This document shows positions 22,056 to 33,039 of a DNA stretch of 64,000 nt, in pieces. Source of the stretch: Zeus faber (lineage: Eukaryota > Chordata > Actinopteri > Zeiformes > Zeidae); assembly GCA_960531495.1 (NCBI GenBank), contig OY482862.1:186001-250000 (forward strand), read 5' to 3'. The notes under the pieces are model-generated. The model was not told the origin of the DNA and did no database searches. It was given only the letters and a program-made list of their open reading frames with translations. The translations under genes and the position numbers were made by a program. The stretch's first letter is position 1, and every line of letters starts with the position of its first letter.

Positions 22056-24963
22056 TTTGAATTATTTTAAAAATGTCTTTATAAAGCACCGTGTAATCAC
22101 ACTCAACCAACAACAGCTGAATTTGCCAACCCCAAAGGAGACCAATCGCTTCCCACTTATGAAAGCCAATTCACTTGTTCACCATCTGATGCATCTGATC
22201 ACACTCATTTATGTTCAATTATCAAAATTACATCAGTGTTCATTCTCAAAACAGCATAGATAAATCATACCCAGATAATGAAACCAATATTCACAGAACT
22301 CAACAGTATTTAAATCAAATCAGCTTTTCCACATGATCAATCAATCAATCAGTCCATAATACCCTATTAATTAGGCAATCCGTTGCCAAGTCTCTCACTA
22401 AATAATTGCAAATGCAATGTATGAAAAAATACTACTACAAACGCATATGTGAAGACAAGCTAAACACATTTATTATAACTAAATTTATAGGTATATAGGT
22501 AAATGCAGTTGAGGTCTGTTGAAAGAGTTTGTGGATAAAACCGTACTGGCCTTTAATTGGTTTGGATGGATTCAGGATTCCAGAACGTTGTCATCCGCAA
22601 GCCTCAGTGTCTGTGAAGATCTGCCAGATGTCTTGTCATCTGCCCTATGGATGATTCAGTTCAGACTCATTCCATCTTCTCTGTCTTTCCCCCAGCTTTC
22701 ACTCAGCATAGTAAAAGAGAGGAAGAAAGAAAAAAGAAAGAGAACAACAGAAGAGTTCAATGCCTTAGGCTCACTCAAAATTCTTATACACACTGTGATA
22801 CAATTCATTGTGACATACATTATCAGCTTTTTATTTTGCGCACACTTGAAATAAAGCAATGGTTACATTTAATCATGCAATGCATTTAAAGTCCAAAGAG
22901 TATATTAGTCAATCTGATATCACTTTTAATTAGTTATTTTTATTCTATTTATCTATTTATTTTTATTTATTATTTATTTATTTAGTTGTATTTTATCCTT
23001 TTTATCCTTTCTTCTAACTACTGAGAGTACAGAGTAGAGAGGGGGGCTCACCAGCCCCTCTTGTCAGGAGGAGTTAACTAAATTCCACTCTTGTGTGAAG
23101 CACCACCCCTTGCTCCACCTCTTATGTTTAGCAAAGGCTTCCAGTATGGACTGGTCGTCAGCGAGTGAACATCCTGTTTTGGCTTCCATAGGGACAGCCC
23201 AGTTCAATGCAGTTACGCACAGTCGTAAATCAAAGCTGTTTTCTCTCAGCAGTCGAAACACAAAACCTCTTTTCTTGCATCAAGAACCAGAGTCTCCCTT
23301 CACCCCAACAAGACCATCTGCTCTTTTAACCAGACAGGATTCACAGAAATCACCGCCACACACACCCCAAGCACAAAAAGAAAAAGAAAAAACCCACACG
23401 CCAATCAAACAAATCACAAATCCTCCTTCCAATTCAGAGCAGGAAATTTTCTTTTCTTTTCTGGATGTGTACATGTATGTGTAGGCAGACTGTGGCTCTA
23501 GTCCTTCAGAAGGCTCATTTTGTTATCAAATATATAAAGTCCTGTAAAGGTTCATATCCTTTATCAAATGCACAAACGTCCTCGGAAAAAAGGCTCATAT
23601 TTATTTATCAAAAGTCCTTAAAGAAAGGCTCATATATGTTTATCACTAAAGGGGCAAGAAATGTTTCTCTTTATGTATTATTCAACTGCTCACCACATAT
23701 GTATACCTATTTAATAACACATATATTATATATATCACTTACACATACACAAAACATTACACAAAGCTCTTCTACCTCTGCAGCCGCGGCACTTTCACAC
23801 TCACACACACAAAAAGAAAAAGATATGTCTGACCAGCAGAACATCTAATCCCCAGAGGCTTTATGTTTTACTTCGACTCATTTATACTTTTCTAATTTCA
23901 TCAAAATTTTCACTTTGGCCAGACTTTTAAAATTTTACTTTGGCCACACTTTTAACAAATTCTTTTTAATCAGATTCTCTCATCATGCATGTTCACTACT
24001 TCTCCAGAGCAGGTTCTGCCCTGTTTTTCCTCACTTTTCTTTACAAACTTTATTTTTTCATCTTTTGAGCCTTTAACTTGTAACTGTTTTTATTTCACTT
24101 TATCCTTTTCATCTTACTTTAGCTCAAACTTTATTTTTCATCTTTAGCCTTTAACTTGTAACTCTTTTTATTTGACTTTATCTTTTTCATCTCACTTTAG
24201 GCTTTCAACTTTTATCTCTTTTTCACTTTTCATCTTACTTTAGGCTTTTAACTTTTATCTCTGTTTCACTTTTCATATTTTTCATCTTACTTTTAGGCTT
24301 TTAACTTTTATCTCTTTTTTCACTTTACTTTCTTCTTTTTCATCTTTATTCATATAATTTTATTTTGAGTCAATTCCCCTGGCCAGGGTTATTTCCTCTT
24401 GTTTTTTCCTACCTAGATTTGATTATATTATATCTTCATTCGGCCAACTTTCACGCAGCATTTAATGTACACATGTCTTACTGTTTAACGAGATACGGGC
24501 CCTGTCTTCGTTTATCTTACATGGTTATTTAAATAACTTTTGGCTACTAGTTCTGCCATTCTACAATTACTTTTTATTTCTACTTTCTCAACATCTTTTA
24601 AGCCTTTAACTTTTACTTTTAACTTCATTTTTCATTTCTCTCGTCTCTATTCTCTATTTCAACTTCTAACTTTTATTTCTCTTGTCTCTATTCTCTATTT
24701 CAACTTAATTCTCTTTTTCTTCACTTATTATTCTCTTATTCCCCTTATTTACGTCTTTTACATCTTAATTAACCCCAATTTAGACGGAAACTCACTTCAC
24801 ACATCAACACATCATCTCCATCTCCGCATAATCTCAGTGCAGTCTCCCTGCCAAAAAAATAACTGCTCCAGACCACATAACAGCTCAATTTTGTGAGAGG
24901 TCACTTACCCTGAGAGCGGCAGTTCGCTGGAGCAGGCAGCACCGGCAGATGAGGCCCAACAGA
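22056..24963 (-). other. ERV1 leader with tandem T-rich repeats
   Basis: 2.9 kb between primer site and gag, much longer than the leaders of simple retroviruses (about 0.5-1 kb). At 24,030-24,345 an imperfect repeat of about 45-60 bp (core AGGCTTTTAACTTTTATCTC on the + strand) occurs five or six times. A minus-strand open frame at 23,064-23,261 and a plus-strand one at 23,095-23,484 have no recognisable similarity. The rest is AT-rich. Confidence 0.7.
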
Positions 24964-24981
24964 TCCTGATTCGTGACGCCA
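24964..24981 (-). promoter_or_regulatory. ERV1 primer binding site candidate
   Basis: On the minus strand, three bases after the 5' LTR, the sequence TGGCGTCACGAATCAGGA begins with the TGG that pairs with a tRNA CCA end. The tRNA could not be assigned with confidence; the first bases suit several tRNAs ending in GACGCCA-like stems. Confidence 0.65.
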
Positions 24982-24984
24982 CTT

Positions 24985-25449
24985 TGTAGTTTAGTTTCTT
25001 GATGGGTGTGATGTGCTGAAGAATGAAGGAGTGACCACCGACACTGACTTGAATAAAATAATAATTTTATTACACAAATCAGCATCAAACCAGACTTGCC
25101 ATGGATGTCCTGGGAGAGACCCGAGCCGGATGGAATCTCTGCCAAGTGACGCTCTGCATTCGCTTTTAAAGCTGTACAGAGATAACATACCATCTCTGGT
25201 TCCAACCCATAGGTGCCTGCTCAGCCTATGTCCTGTCATTAATCTAAACTTTTCCTCCTCTGGTCGAGCTGGAGGAATAAACAAAATTCCTCTCCCATAG
25301 GACCTCTGAATAGACCCATTGTTGTTTTCATTCTTCGTATGACATTGAGGCAATAAATCTAATACTAACATAGTTAATATTATGACCGCACTATATCTCA
25401 GCTTTGGGAGCTCAGTGACCTATTCAGCTCAAACCTTCCAGACACCTCA
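24985..25449 (-). repeat. ERV1 5' LTR
   Basis: 465 bp, same length and ends as the other LTR, differing at about 8 positions. It lies at the upstream end on the element's strand, next to the primer site. The right flank GTAC (25,450-25,453) is the second copy of the target duplication. Confidence 0.93.
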
Positions 25450-25453
25450 GTAC

Positions 25454-26938
25454 AATAACATACTCTCCGGAAGACATCAATAACATATTTAGAGACTTTT
25501 ATAAGAACCTATATCACTCGGATAATGAATTGAATATATCAAACATTCACTCATTCCTTGATGATATCGACCTTCCTCAACTTCCGACGGAGAAGGCTAC
25601 CACCTTAGATCGACCACTTACTCTTGAAGAACTCAGGAAAGCACTGTTCTCTATGTCCAACAATTAATCACCTGGATCAGATGGCTACCAAGTGGAATTT
25701 CATAAACACTTCTGGCCATCTCCCCATTATTCATCAGAATGGTTACAGAGGTCAAGTCAACTTCCACCATGCCTTCGCACATGAATACTGCTCTCATTTC
25801 GGTTTTGCTGAAACCCAAAAAGGACCCAACGCTCGACTCCAGTTACAGACCCATAAACCTTATTAATTGCAACCTTAAGATTATAAATTAAACACTAACC
25901 AACAGAATTGAAAAAGTAATCCCATTTATAATTCACCCAGATCAAACAGGCTTTGTCAAAGGCAGACACTCATCCAGCAATATGCGTTGTTTATTCAGTC
26001 TGATGAGCATATCTAAAAGGAACAACTTTAATTCTATTATTGCCTCTTTGGATGCCGAAAAAGCATTTGATAGAGTTAATTGGACATAACTCTTTTCAAT
26101 CCTCAATAAATTTGGCTTTTCTCATTCAATGGTTCAGAATCCTCTACAACTTTCCATCTGCATCTGTCATCACCTCGGTTCAAGGAAACGTTTGAGTCGG
26201 TGTACAAAGCAAAGTCTCTCAACATCCCCTGGTATGTGCTTGCCGGCACCACTTCACAGCGTCTTATTCTATGACGCGGCACAAGACAAGGATGTCCGCT
26301 CTCCCCTTTACTATTCGCCATCTTTATTGAACCCTTCGCTGCAGCTATCCGTGAATTCAGTAATATTGTGGGCATAAAAACAGGAAACTCTGTTCACAAA
26401 ATCAGTTTGTATGCAGACGATATCCTGTTGTACATTCGGAACCCAATATCATCCCTACCAGAGGTGTTCAATCTTATATCTAAATTCTCAGCTATCTCAG
26501 ACTATTTCATAAATTTGACTAAAACCACAGTCTTACCACTCACTGGGGGCGACTGTAATGCTGCAACCCATAAACTTCACTTAACCATCACAACGGGCAA
26601 TATTAGATACCTTGGTATTGATATCTCCCCCAATCTAACAGATTTGTTTACCCTTAACTTCACTCCATTGCTCAAATCCATTGAAGAAGACCTCTTTCGA
26701 TGGAACAACCTACCCATCTCACTAATTGGTAGGATAGCAGCAGTGAAAATGAATATACTTCAAAAAATAAACAATATATTTCCAATGACCCCAGTGCAAC
26801 CAACAGTACATTGGTTTAATACTCTCGACTCAATAGTCAACAAATTTTCTTGGAAATACAAGAAACCGAGAATTAAACAAGCAACACTACAGAAAAACAG
26901 ACTGTGGAGGCCTAGCAGCCCCAAACTTTAGATACTAC
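25454..26938 (+). pseudogene. L1-A ORF2, reverse transcriptase part
   Basis: Resumes exactly after the ERV1 target duplication with sequence that in the second L1 copy (35,249-36,631) is uninterrupted. It encodes a spacer with LTLEELRKALFSM, SPGSDGY-like residues, then RQGCPLSPLLFAIFIEP near 26,290 and, from 26,368, VGIKTGNSVHKISLYADDIL (YADD catalytic box), NIRYLGIDISP and IGRIAAVKMNILQKINNIF. This is an L1-type RT with its thumb. The first half is broken by stops and frameshifts; the last 187 codons are open. It stops at 26,938 where the L2/Rex1-type LINE is inserted. Confidence 0.9.
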
Positions 26939-29900
26939 GATACGATACAACTTTATTGGTCAGCAGGGCACTGAAATTCATTTCGCGCCCCTCAAAACAT
27001 TTAGGACGTACAGGTAAACAATCACTGGAGTGACAGAAAAGGACACAAGTACAAATGGCACCTGGCATGACAGCACAACGATACACAAGCAACACAGATG
27101 ACAGATTAGAGAAGCACAGGTGTCGACAGGATAAACACAAGTACAGACACATGACATGACACAGCACATAGATACACAAAAAAAACAGCACAAATGACAG
27201 GTAAGACAATTTACAAAGACATAAGAAGACTAATACCCATGAAATCATAAATGGCTCTGGGATCATTTTTGTTTGTTTAGTAGTAGAATGGACTGATGTA
27301 CAAAAAAGTTAAGCCTATTTCGATTGTAGGAATGGACTCTGAAGCGCCTATTTGAAGGCAGGGGCTGATATTCATTGTGCAAAACATGTGTGGAGTCAGA
27401 GGAAATCTTTATGGCCAGCCTAACCAAGCTGTCCATGAGAGGTTCTCATCTATCATGATACCTAAGTATTTATATGCAGAGACTTGATTAATTTCAACAT
27501 TGTGGATCATCACTTTGGGGGGTGGGCAGGTTGGGGGCCTACCAAAAATGATTTCCTCTGTCTTTACTGAGTTAATAATAAGGGCGTTCTTGTCACACCA
27601 TTCCACAAACCAATCAACATTTCTCTGATACAGAGTGGGATTGTCAATACTTTTCACCATAGTCAATAAGGTGGAGTCATGGAGTATTTTAACAGAGACT
27701 GGTTTGGTACCGAAGAGGTGCAGTCTGACGTGTAGAATGTGAACAACACAAGTGAGCTAATGCACTCCTGAGGCTCCCCTACATTTGTTATCCTGGGAGA
27801 TGACAGTGTATTGTTTACCTTGACCAGATGGATCCTATTTGTAAGAAAGGAGGAGTACCAATGTATAAGATGGGGTTGATCTGAAGCTGAATCATTTTTT
27901 CTATCAGTATGTCTAGCTGAATTGTATTGAACGCTGCTGAAAAATCAAGAAAGTACAAATGGCATATGTTTTGGGGGAGTCCAGATGTTTGGAGACTAGA
28001 TGCACCAGTGTAGCCACTGCATCTTCTGTGCTGCACCCTTGCTTATACGCAAATTGAAAGGGATCTTGGTGATTCAGTAGGACTCTGTTAAGACGCTGGA
28101 CCAAGATTTTTTCCAGAGATTTCATAATGACTGATGTGAGGGCTATTGGTCTAATATCGTTGTGTTCCTTCGGGCATTGTTTTTTAGGGAGGGGCTTAAT
28201 GTGTGAAGTTTTCCAAGCTTGAGGGATGTAGTGTGTGTTAACTGACACCTGAAAAATTGGTTGCCATACTGGGGCTAATTCCCATGCAAACGATTTTAAA
28301 ATAAGGGCGCTGCTGTGGTCAGGTCCAAGGGCTTTCCTGGGGTTGTTGCTAAGGAATGTGCTCCTGACTTCTTCCTCTGGTATGGTGACCAGTTCAGCAT
28401 CAGTGGGTGTGATAGGCCTAACCAAATCAGTGCATCTCTCAAAGTGACCATCAGATTCAAAACGGCAAAAGAAAGAATTTAAGTCATTTGCAAGCATAAA
28501 TTCATTACCTGACACAACAGTTTTGTTGGACAAGGACAAACCTGTCATCTTTTTCATGTTATCCCAGAGTCTTTTAGGGTTTTTCTCTCTGAAAGTCTCC
28601 TCCAATTTGTGTCTATGTGCTAACTTGGCTTCTCTAAGCTTGTTTTTCAACTCCCTCTCCAACTGTTTGCAATTTAAAGCATCCTTGTTTTTAAATGCCC
28701 TTTTCTTTGAAATGATTATATTCTTGATGTCTTTGGACACAAACTTTTTATTGTTTGGATAAATCTTAATTCTCTTAGAGGGGATGACAGATTGAACACG
28801 AAAATTAGAGTAGTCATTAGTAACCATTTCATCTAAGGAGCATGGGTTGTGGAACAGTGACCAGTCGGTCAAATCAAAGCAAGCTTTAAGCTTCTCTTTG
28901 GCGTCAAAGGACCAGTCCCCTATTTCCCTCCCTTATTACTGCTTTTAAATTTTGATTTATATGTTGGCATTAAATACACCACATTGTGGTCAGAGTTGGC
29001 GATAGGTGGTCTAATTCTAGATGTAAAGGCATTGTTAACATTCACATAGCATTTATCAAGTATTTTATTTTTTCTTGTCCCATTTTTGACTACTTGGCAG
29101 AAGCCAGGTAGTACACTATCCAGACTGCAGTGATTGAGGTCCCCCAGCACAATTGCAGGAGTGTCTGGATGTTTCTGTTGCGTTTTGTGGACAGAGCCCG
29201 CGATGGTGGCGGCAGCAAGCGCAGCCTTGCCACTTGGTGGCACATACACCGCGCACAACAGTACTGATCCGAATTCTCACGGAAGATAGAAAGGTCTTAA
29301 AGTCAGACAGAGCAGCTCAACGTTTGAATCGCAGACAGTCTCTTTAACGGTGAACTGACAGCACCAGAGGTCATTGATATAAATACAGATTCCTCCGCCC
29401 TTACATTTCCCCGAGTTCTCTCTGTCCAGCCGGGTCAGGGTGAACCCGTTTATCTCGGACAGAGAGTCTGGCATGTTGGATTGAAGCCAACTCTCGGTAA
29501 AACATAGAATCAATGCTTCACAGAATTCGGCACAGTACCATGTGTAGGTTCGGACTTCGTCGATCTCATTGTTCAAGGCGCGAAGATTGGCGAGAATGAT
29601 GGAGGGTAACGGTGGTCTGGTATATCTACGCCACAGCCTGTTACGAACTCCACCTCTCCTTTCTCGTTTCCGCCTAGTAGGCCCTTGTAGCTCCGGAGGA
29701 ATACAATCCAAGATCTTCGGGAGCAGAAGCGAGGGTTTATGGCGCAAGGCAATCAGAACATCCCGACTGTAGTGCAAGCTGTGTCGGGGTATGATCCCAG
29801 TTACTATTCGCTCCTTCATGTCCATGATTCGGCCGTGTTGTACAATGCCCTCCTTGGCCGTGGCAACAAGCCACAGAGAGTATAATCCACAGGTGGCTCG

Positions 29901-30076
29901 TCTTCCCATTCACACCCATCCACAAACGACGATCGACATAATTAGACGGACACGGTAGACTCGGACCCGATTAACACATATTACACACAAAGTTAAAAAC
30001 TTTGACGGGCTCAAAGCCAGTACGCGGTTTGCAGCCTTGCAGCGCACCAGAAGTACGATTGATTGACCACCGTTGC
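26939..30076 (-). mobile_element. L2/Rex1-type LINE inserted in L1-A ORF2
   Basis: About 3.1 kb on the minus strand, flanked by TACTAC (26,933-26,938 and 30,077-30,082), the likely target duplication. Endonuclease: PSIILANLRALNNEIDEVRT, LCFTESWLQSNMPDSL, DRENSGKCKGGGICIYINDL (29,280-29,750), AVYVPPSGKAA, LGDLNHC and NSDHNVVYL (28,920-29,260). RT: NPRKALGPDHSSALILK, RPIALTSVIMKSLEKIL, FQFAYKQGCSTEDAV (27,930-28,870), then decayed palm and thumb with NSVKTEEIIFG and YKYLGIMID (27,409-27,666). Its 3' end near 26,939-26,960 is a short GATAC repeat after an AATAAAG motif, a microsatellite tail typical of the CR1/L2/Rex1 group. Frameshifts and stops inactivate it. Confidence 0.88.
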
Positions 30077-31356
30077 TACTACCTAGCAAACCATCTTCAA
30101 TTTATAATTAAATGGTTACAACCAGAGCAACAATTGACCCACGGATGGCGAGACATTGAACAATCAATGTCAGGAGTTGTCATTATCCGATCTCCCATTC
30201 CTTACTGAATCTATAAGTAAACATAATTGCTTTAAAAACTCACTTATCGCAACAACTGTCAGCCTGGTGGAAATTCCTCAAACTCAGTGGTCACACTCTA
30301 TCTCCAAACAAATTCACGCCAATCTGGCACAACCCAGATTTCTTGGTTAAAAACAGACCAATAATCTTTAGGTCTTGGAAAAGACAAGGAATTTCTCATC
30401 TGGAACACATTTTTGGAAACAATTTGCTTATATCCTTCCCAACTTTAACCCAAAGGTAAAATATCGGTGGCCACGGCTTCCTTCAATTCCTTTAATTACA
30501 GCAGTCTCTAAAAGTTAAAATCAAATTGACGAACAACATCCTACAACCACCTGAAATGATTGAACATCTCACTCATATTGGTCACTTGAAAACTCCCTTT
30601 TCCAGAATACAAACTTTTATTAAAAATAGACGACACCTTATCTTTACCTACAATGAAATGGGAAAGAGACCTTGCTGTTCCCACCGATATCAACCTGTGG
30701 AAGCTTATTTGCAACAACAACTTTTCTATGACCCACGACTTCAAAATGCAACTCATCCAATAAGAGCCCATATCACAGAACACAAAATGTTCAAAATGGG
30801 TTTTGTGGATGAAGACATTTGCTCCCATGGTTCCCTTGATACCAGAGATGACTACTTTCATGCCTTCTGGCTCTGCCCACCTATCTTAGCATTCTGGACC
30901 AATATCACCAAGAAGCTATCAACCCTTCCAGGTGGCAGCATTCCATTCTCCCCGTCCATATGTCTTCTCGGTGGCCTATCCTCAGTCGACCCACCACTAA
31001 AACACCACCAACCCATTTTTTTCGCCTTAACAATGGCCAAGAAAACTATTTTACTCAATTGGAAAAATAGAGATAATCTCACCACATCCCAATGGTTGCA
31101 GTTATTAATAGATTACGTCTCAAAGGAAAAACTATTGGCAATATCCCAAAACAATGTTGATTCATATAATGAAATATGGGCTACTTTTATCACTGACAAA
31201 ACTCCATCATTTAATACTGGAGTCTTCCTAAGTCGGTGCAACGTCGTTGCGCTTTGGGACATGTGGGGGCCCTCCTGGTCTGCCGGGGCTCCGCGTTTGG
31301 GTGCCTGCCTGGCGTCCGTGTGTGGGTTCCGGGCATGGTTGTGGGTTCTCTTTTAA
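30077..31356 (+). pseudogene. L1-A ORF2, C-terminal part
   Basis: Continues ORF2 from 26,938: the residues YLANHLQFIIKWLQPEQQLT follow directly from the GGLAAPNFRYY reading at the left border. The long open stretch from 30,526 contains the cysteine-rich C-terminal region (CSHGSLDTRDDYFHAFWLCP, a C...C...H...C-type arrangement found in L1 ORF2) and MAKKTILLNWKNRDNLTT. The coding region ends in the G-rich sequence at about 31,240-31,356. Confidence 0.88.
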
Positions 31357-32955
31357 TCAGAAAATGTTAATCCCACTCACATTAGCTTAGAACACATACA
31401 CTGGCACACCAATCCTACTCTGAACAACACTCCATTAGACCAGGGCCTGCGAGACAGGAGGGGTGCGAGTGATCCCAGTTCAACCCCGCAATTTTAACTG
31501 CAGTTACCAACAGCAATTATTGAGCACTGGGGTTTTTATTTTTTTTAATTAATTTTTATTTTTATTTTTTTATTTTTTTCCGGGGTGGCTGGTCGCTGGC
31601 GGGTCGGTGTGGGAGCGTGGTTGGCTGGGGGAAGGTCGGGTGGGCGCCCCCCCTCATGGCCTGGCTGGAGTTCTGACGGCTTGTGCCTGGTGGCTTGGGA
31701 TATGCTGCGACCTGGCGGGGCTACAGAGAGTGCCGCTGGGTGCCTTTCGGGGCCCCTGGGGGGACTGCTTGTCATTGTGGGTTGGGGTGTGGGGGGTGGC
31801 TGTTGGCCTTTTGCTTCTGCGGCGGGGCTTCTCTGCGGCAGGCGCCCCGGGTGCTGGGGGTGGCGAAGGGCTTGTACAGCTGGCGGCCTGCCGGCATTGC
31901 CGGGGGCGGGGGGTGTAACATCAAAGTGCCCCGCGCTGAGCACTTGCTGCTACGTGTATGGTCACTTGGCACTCACGACGAGCGGGGCGTCTGGTCGGCT
32001 GTGGTGGGCCGGGCCTCCCCCCTTGTGCGGGGCGTGGGTGGGCGTGGGGGTCCTGCCGGCCCGCCCATGTCTTGTGCCTGCGCCCGGGGGTTGGTTGTAT
32101 GTGTGCACCCCTGGGGTGCAGGGTCTCCTCGTGCTCCCTGGTGACCTGGGTCATGCTCCACGGGGCTGGGCGTGGGAGTTGCTCCATGGCCCTCTGGCTT
32201 CTCTGGGGGCCCAGGGGTCTTCCGTGGCCGCAGGGTGGGAGAGCCGGGGATCTCCTGCAGCCGGGGGTTGTCCGCGGGGCTGTGGAGTATGGGGGGACTT
32301 CGGGGCCCCTTGCACTGCTTGGAGGCGCCGCAACATAATACCGACCTTCTACACCAGTACCAATGGGGATAAGTCATGTACACTCACCGGTGGACATCTT
32401 ACACACACGCACGTATACACGCACACATGCACACCTGCTTGGAGTGCACCCCAGCAACCTGGGGTGCTTTCCTCTCCTTTCCTCCCTCATTTACTGCCAT
32501 AACTTTGACAGGAAGAGGCCACGTGACCAGTTGTAGTTCCAGTTTTCCTGGACCTAATTAAGTTTTTCAATAATGTTCATGTTTTGGTGTAAATGTTGTT
32601 TGTTTCTCTGTTTTTTTGTCTCACCATGGTGATTCTCCCCCTCTTGAAGTAATGATCAGTTGTTTATAGAACCAAACATGATCAATAGTTCTCCAAAGAG
32701 GGGGGTTGGTGGTGTCCCTCCATAACCAAAACTGTGCTCTTGTCATTCTACCGGGCATCCACAGGACCGAGTTATTGCAGCAGTTATTGATGATTTAAGA
32801 ATTAATAAAGAGTTCCCTTGCAGGTTGAGAACTTGAACTCCACTTGCAGACTAACTCTGTCGTAGATGCAATGGCATACAAATACTCTGTGTTGTATGCC
32901 CAGTATGCTGACAGCACAGGTTAAAAAAAGCAAAAACAAAAAAAAAACCAGGGGG
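31357..32955 (+). mobile_element. L1-A 3' UTR, G-rich, with A-rich tail
   Basis: A long 3' UTR rich in G runs on the sense strand (31,570-32,340), a short CA-like microsatellite at about 32,400-32,432, a less biased last part and an A-rich tail (about 32,923-32,950). The same blocks in the same order recur at 37,014-39,110 (-), 47,555-48,775 (-) and in part at 51,172-51,545 (+), so they define a repeat family 3' end. Long open frames here are artefacts of GC bias. Confidence 0.8.
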
Positions 32956-33039
32956 AATGTCGACCCGTCCATCAGTGTCACTGTGTTCTGTGGTAGGTCT
33001 ATCAAACATTCAGTAGCTATGAGGTCTTGACAAAGCAGG

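Larger units (their letters stand above)
11083..25449 (-). mobile_element. ERV1: 14.4-kb gamma/epsilon-like endogenous retrovirus
   Basis: A provirus on the minus strand with two 465-bp LTRs (11,083-11,547 and 24,985-25,449), both starting TG and ending CA, flanked by the 4-bp target duplication GTAC (11,079-11,082 and 25,450-25,453). Order along its RNA: 5' LTR, primer site, 2.9-kb leader, gag, protease, an extra domain, RT, RNase H, integrase, two Ig-like domains, env, polypurine tract, 3' LTR. The gamma-type gag, RNase H and Env features suggest the fish lineage between gamma- and epsilonretroviruses. The LTRs differ at about 8 of 465 sites (1.7 percent), which suggests an age of a few million years if a neutral rate of a few substitutions per billion sites per year holds. 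It is broken, with roughly half a dozen interruptions over the whole coding region. Confidence 0.93.
5693..32955 (+). mobile_element. L1-type LINE 'L1-A', split by four nested insertions
   Basis: One LINE copy can be followed across the window in order: ORF1 start (5,693-5,987), ORF1 C-terminal domain (9,181-9,425), inter-ORF spacer, ORF2 endonuclease (9,936-11,082), ORF2 reverse transcriptase (25,454-26,938), ORF2 C-terminus (30,077-31,356), G-rich 3' UTR (31,357-32,920) and an A-rich tail (about 32,923-32,950). The pieces are collinear and on the same strand. They are separated by an RTE-X-like LINE, a SINE, provirus ERV1 and an L2/Rex1-type LINE, each with its own ends. The element's own length is about 6.3 kb, a normal size for a fish L1. 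Its coding frames are decayed. Confidence 0.85.

Noticed and set aside
23064-23484. Open frames in the ERV1 leader as accessory genes.
   Set aside because: Short, on both strands, without recognisable motif or signal; not enough support.
31585-32502. Long GC-rich open frames on both strands (up to 305 codons).
   Set aside because: They lie in the G-rich L1 3' UTR; low-complexity Gly/Trp/Pro translations and the other copies show no conserved frame.
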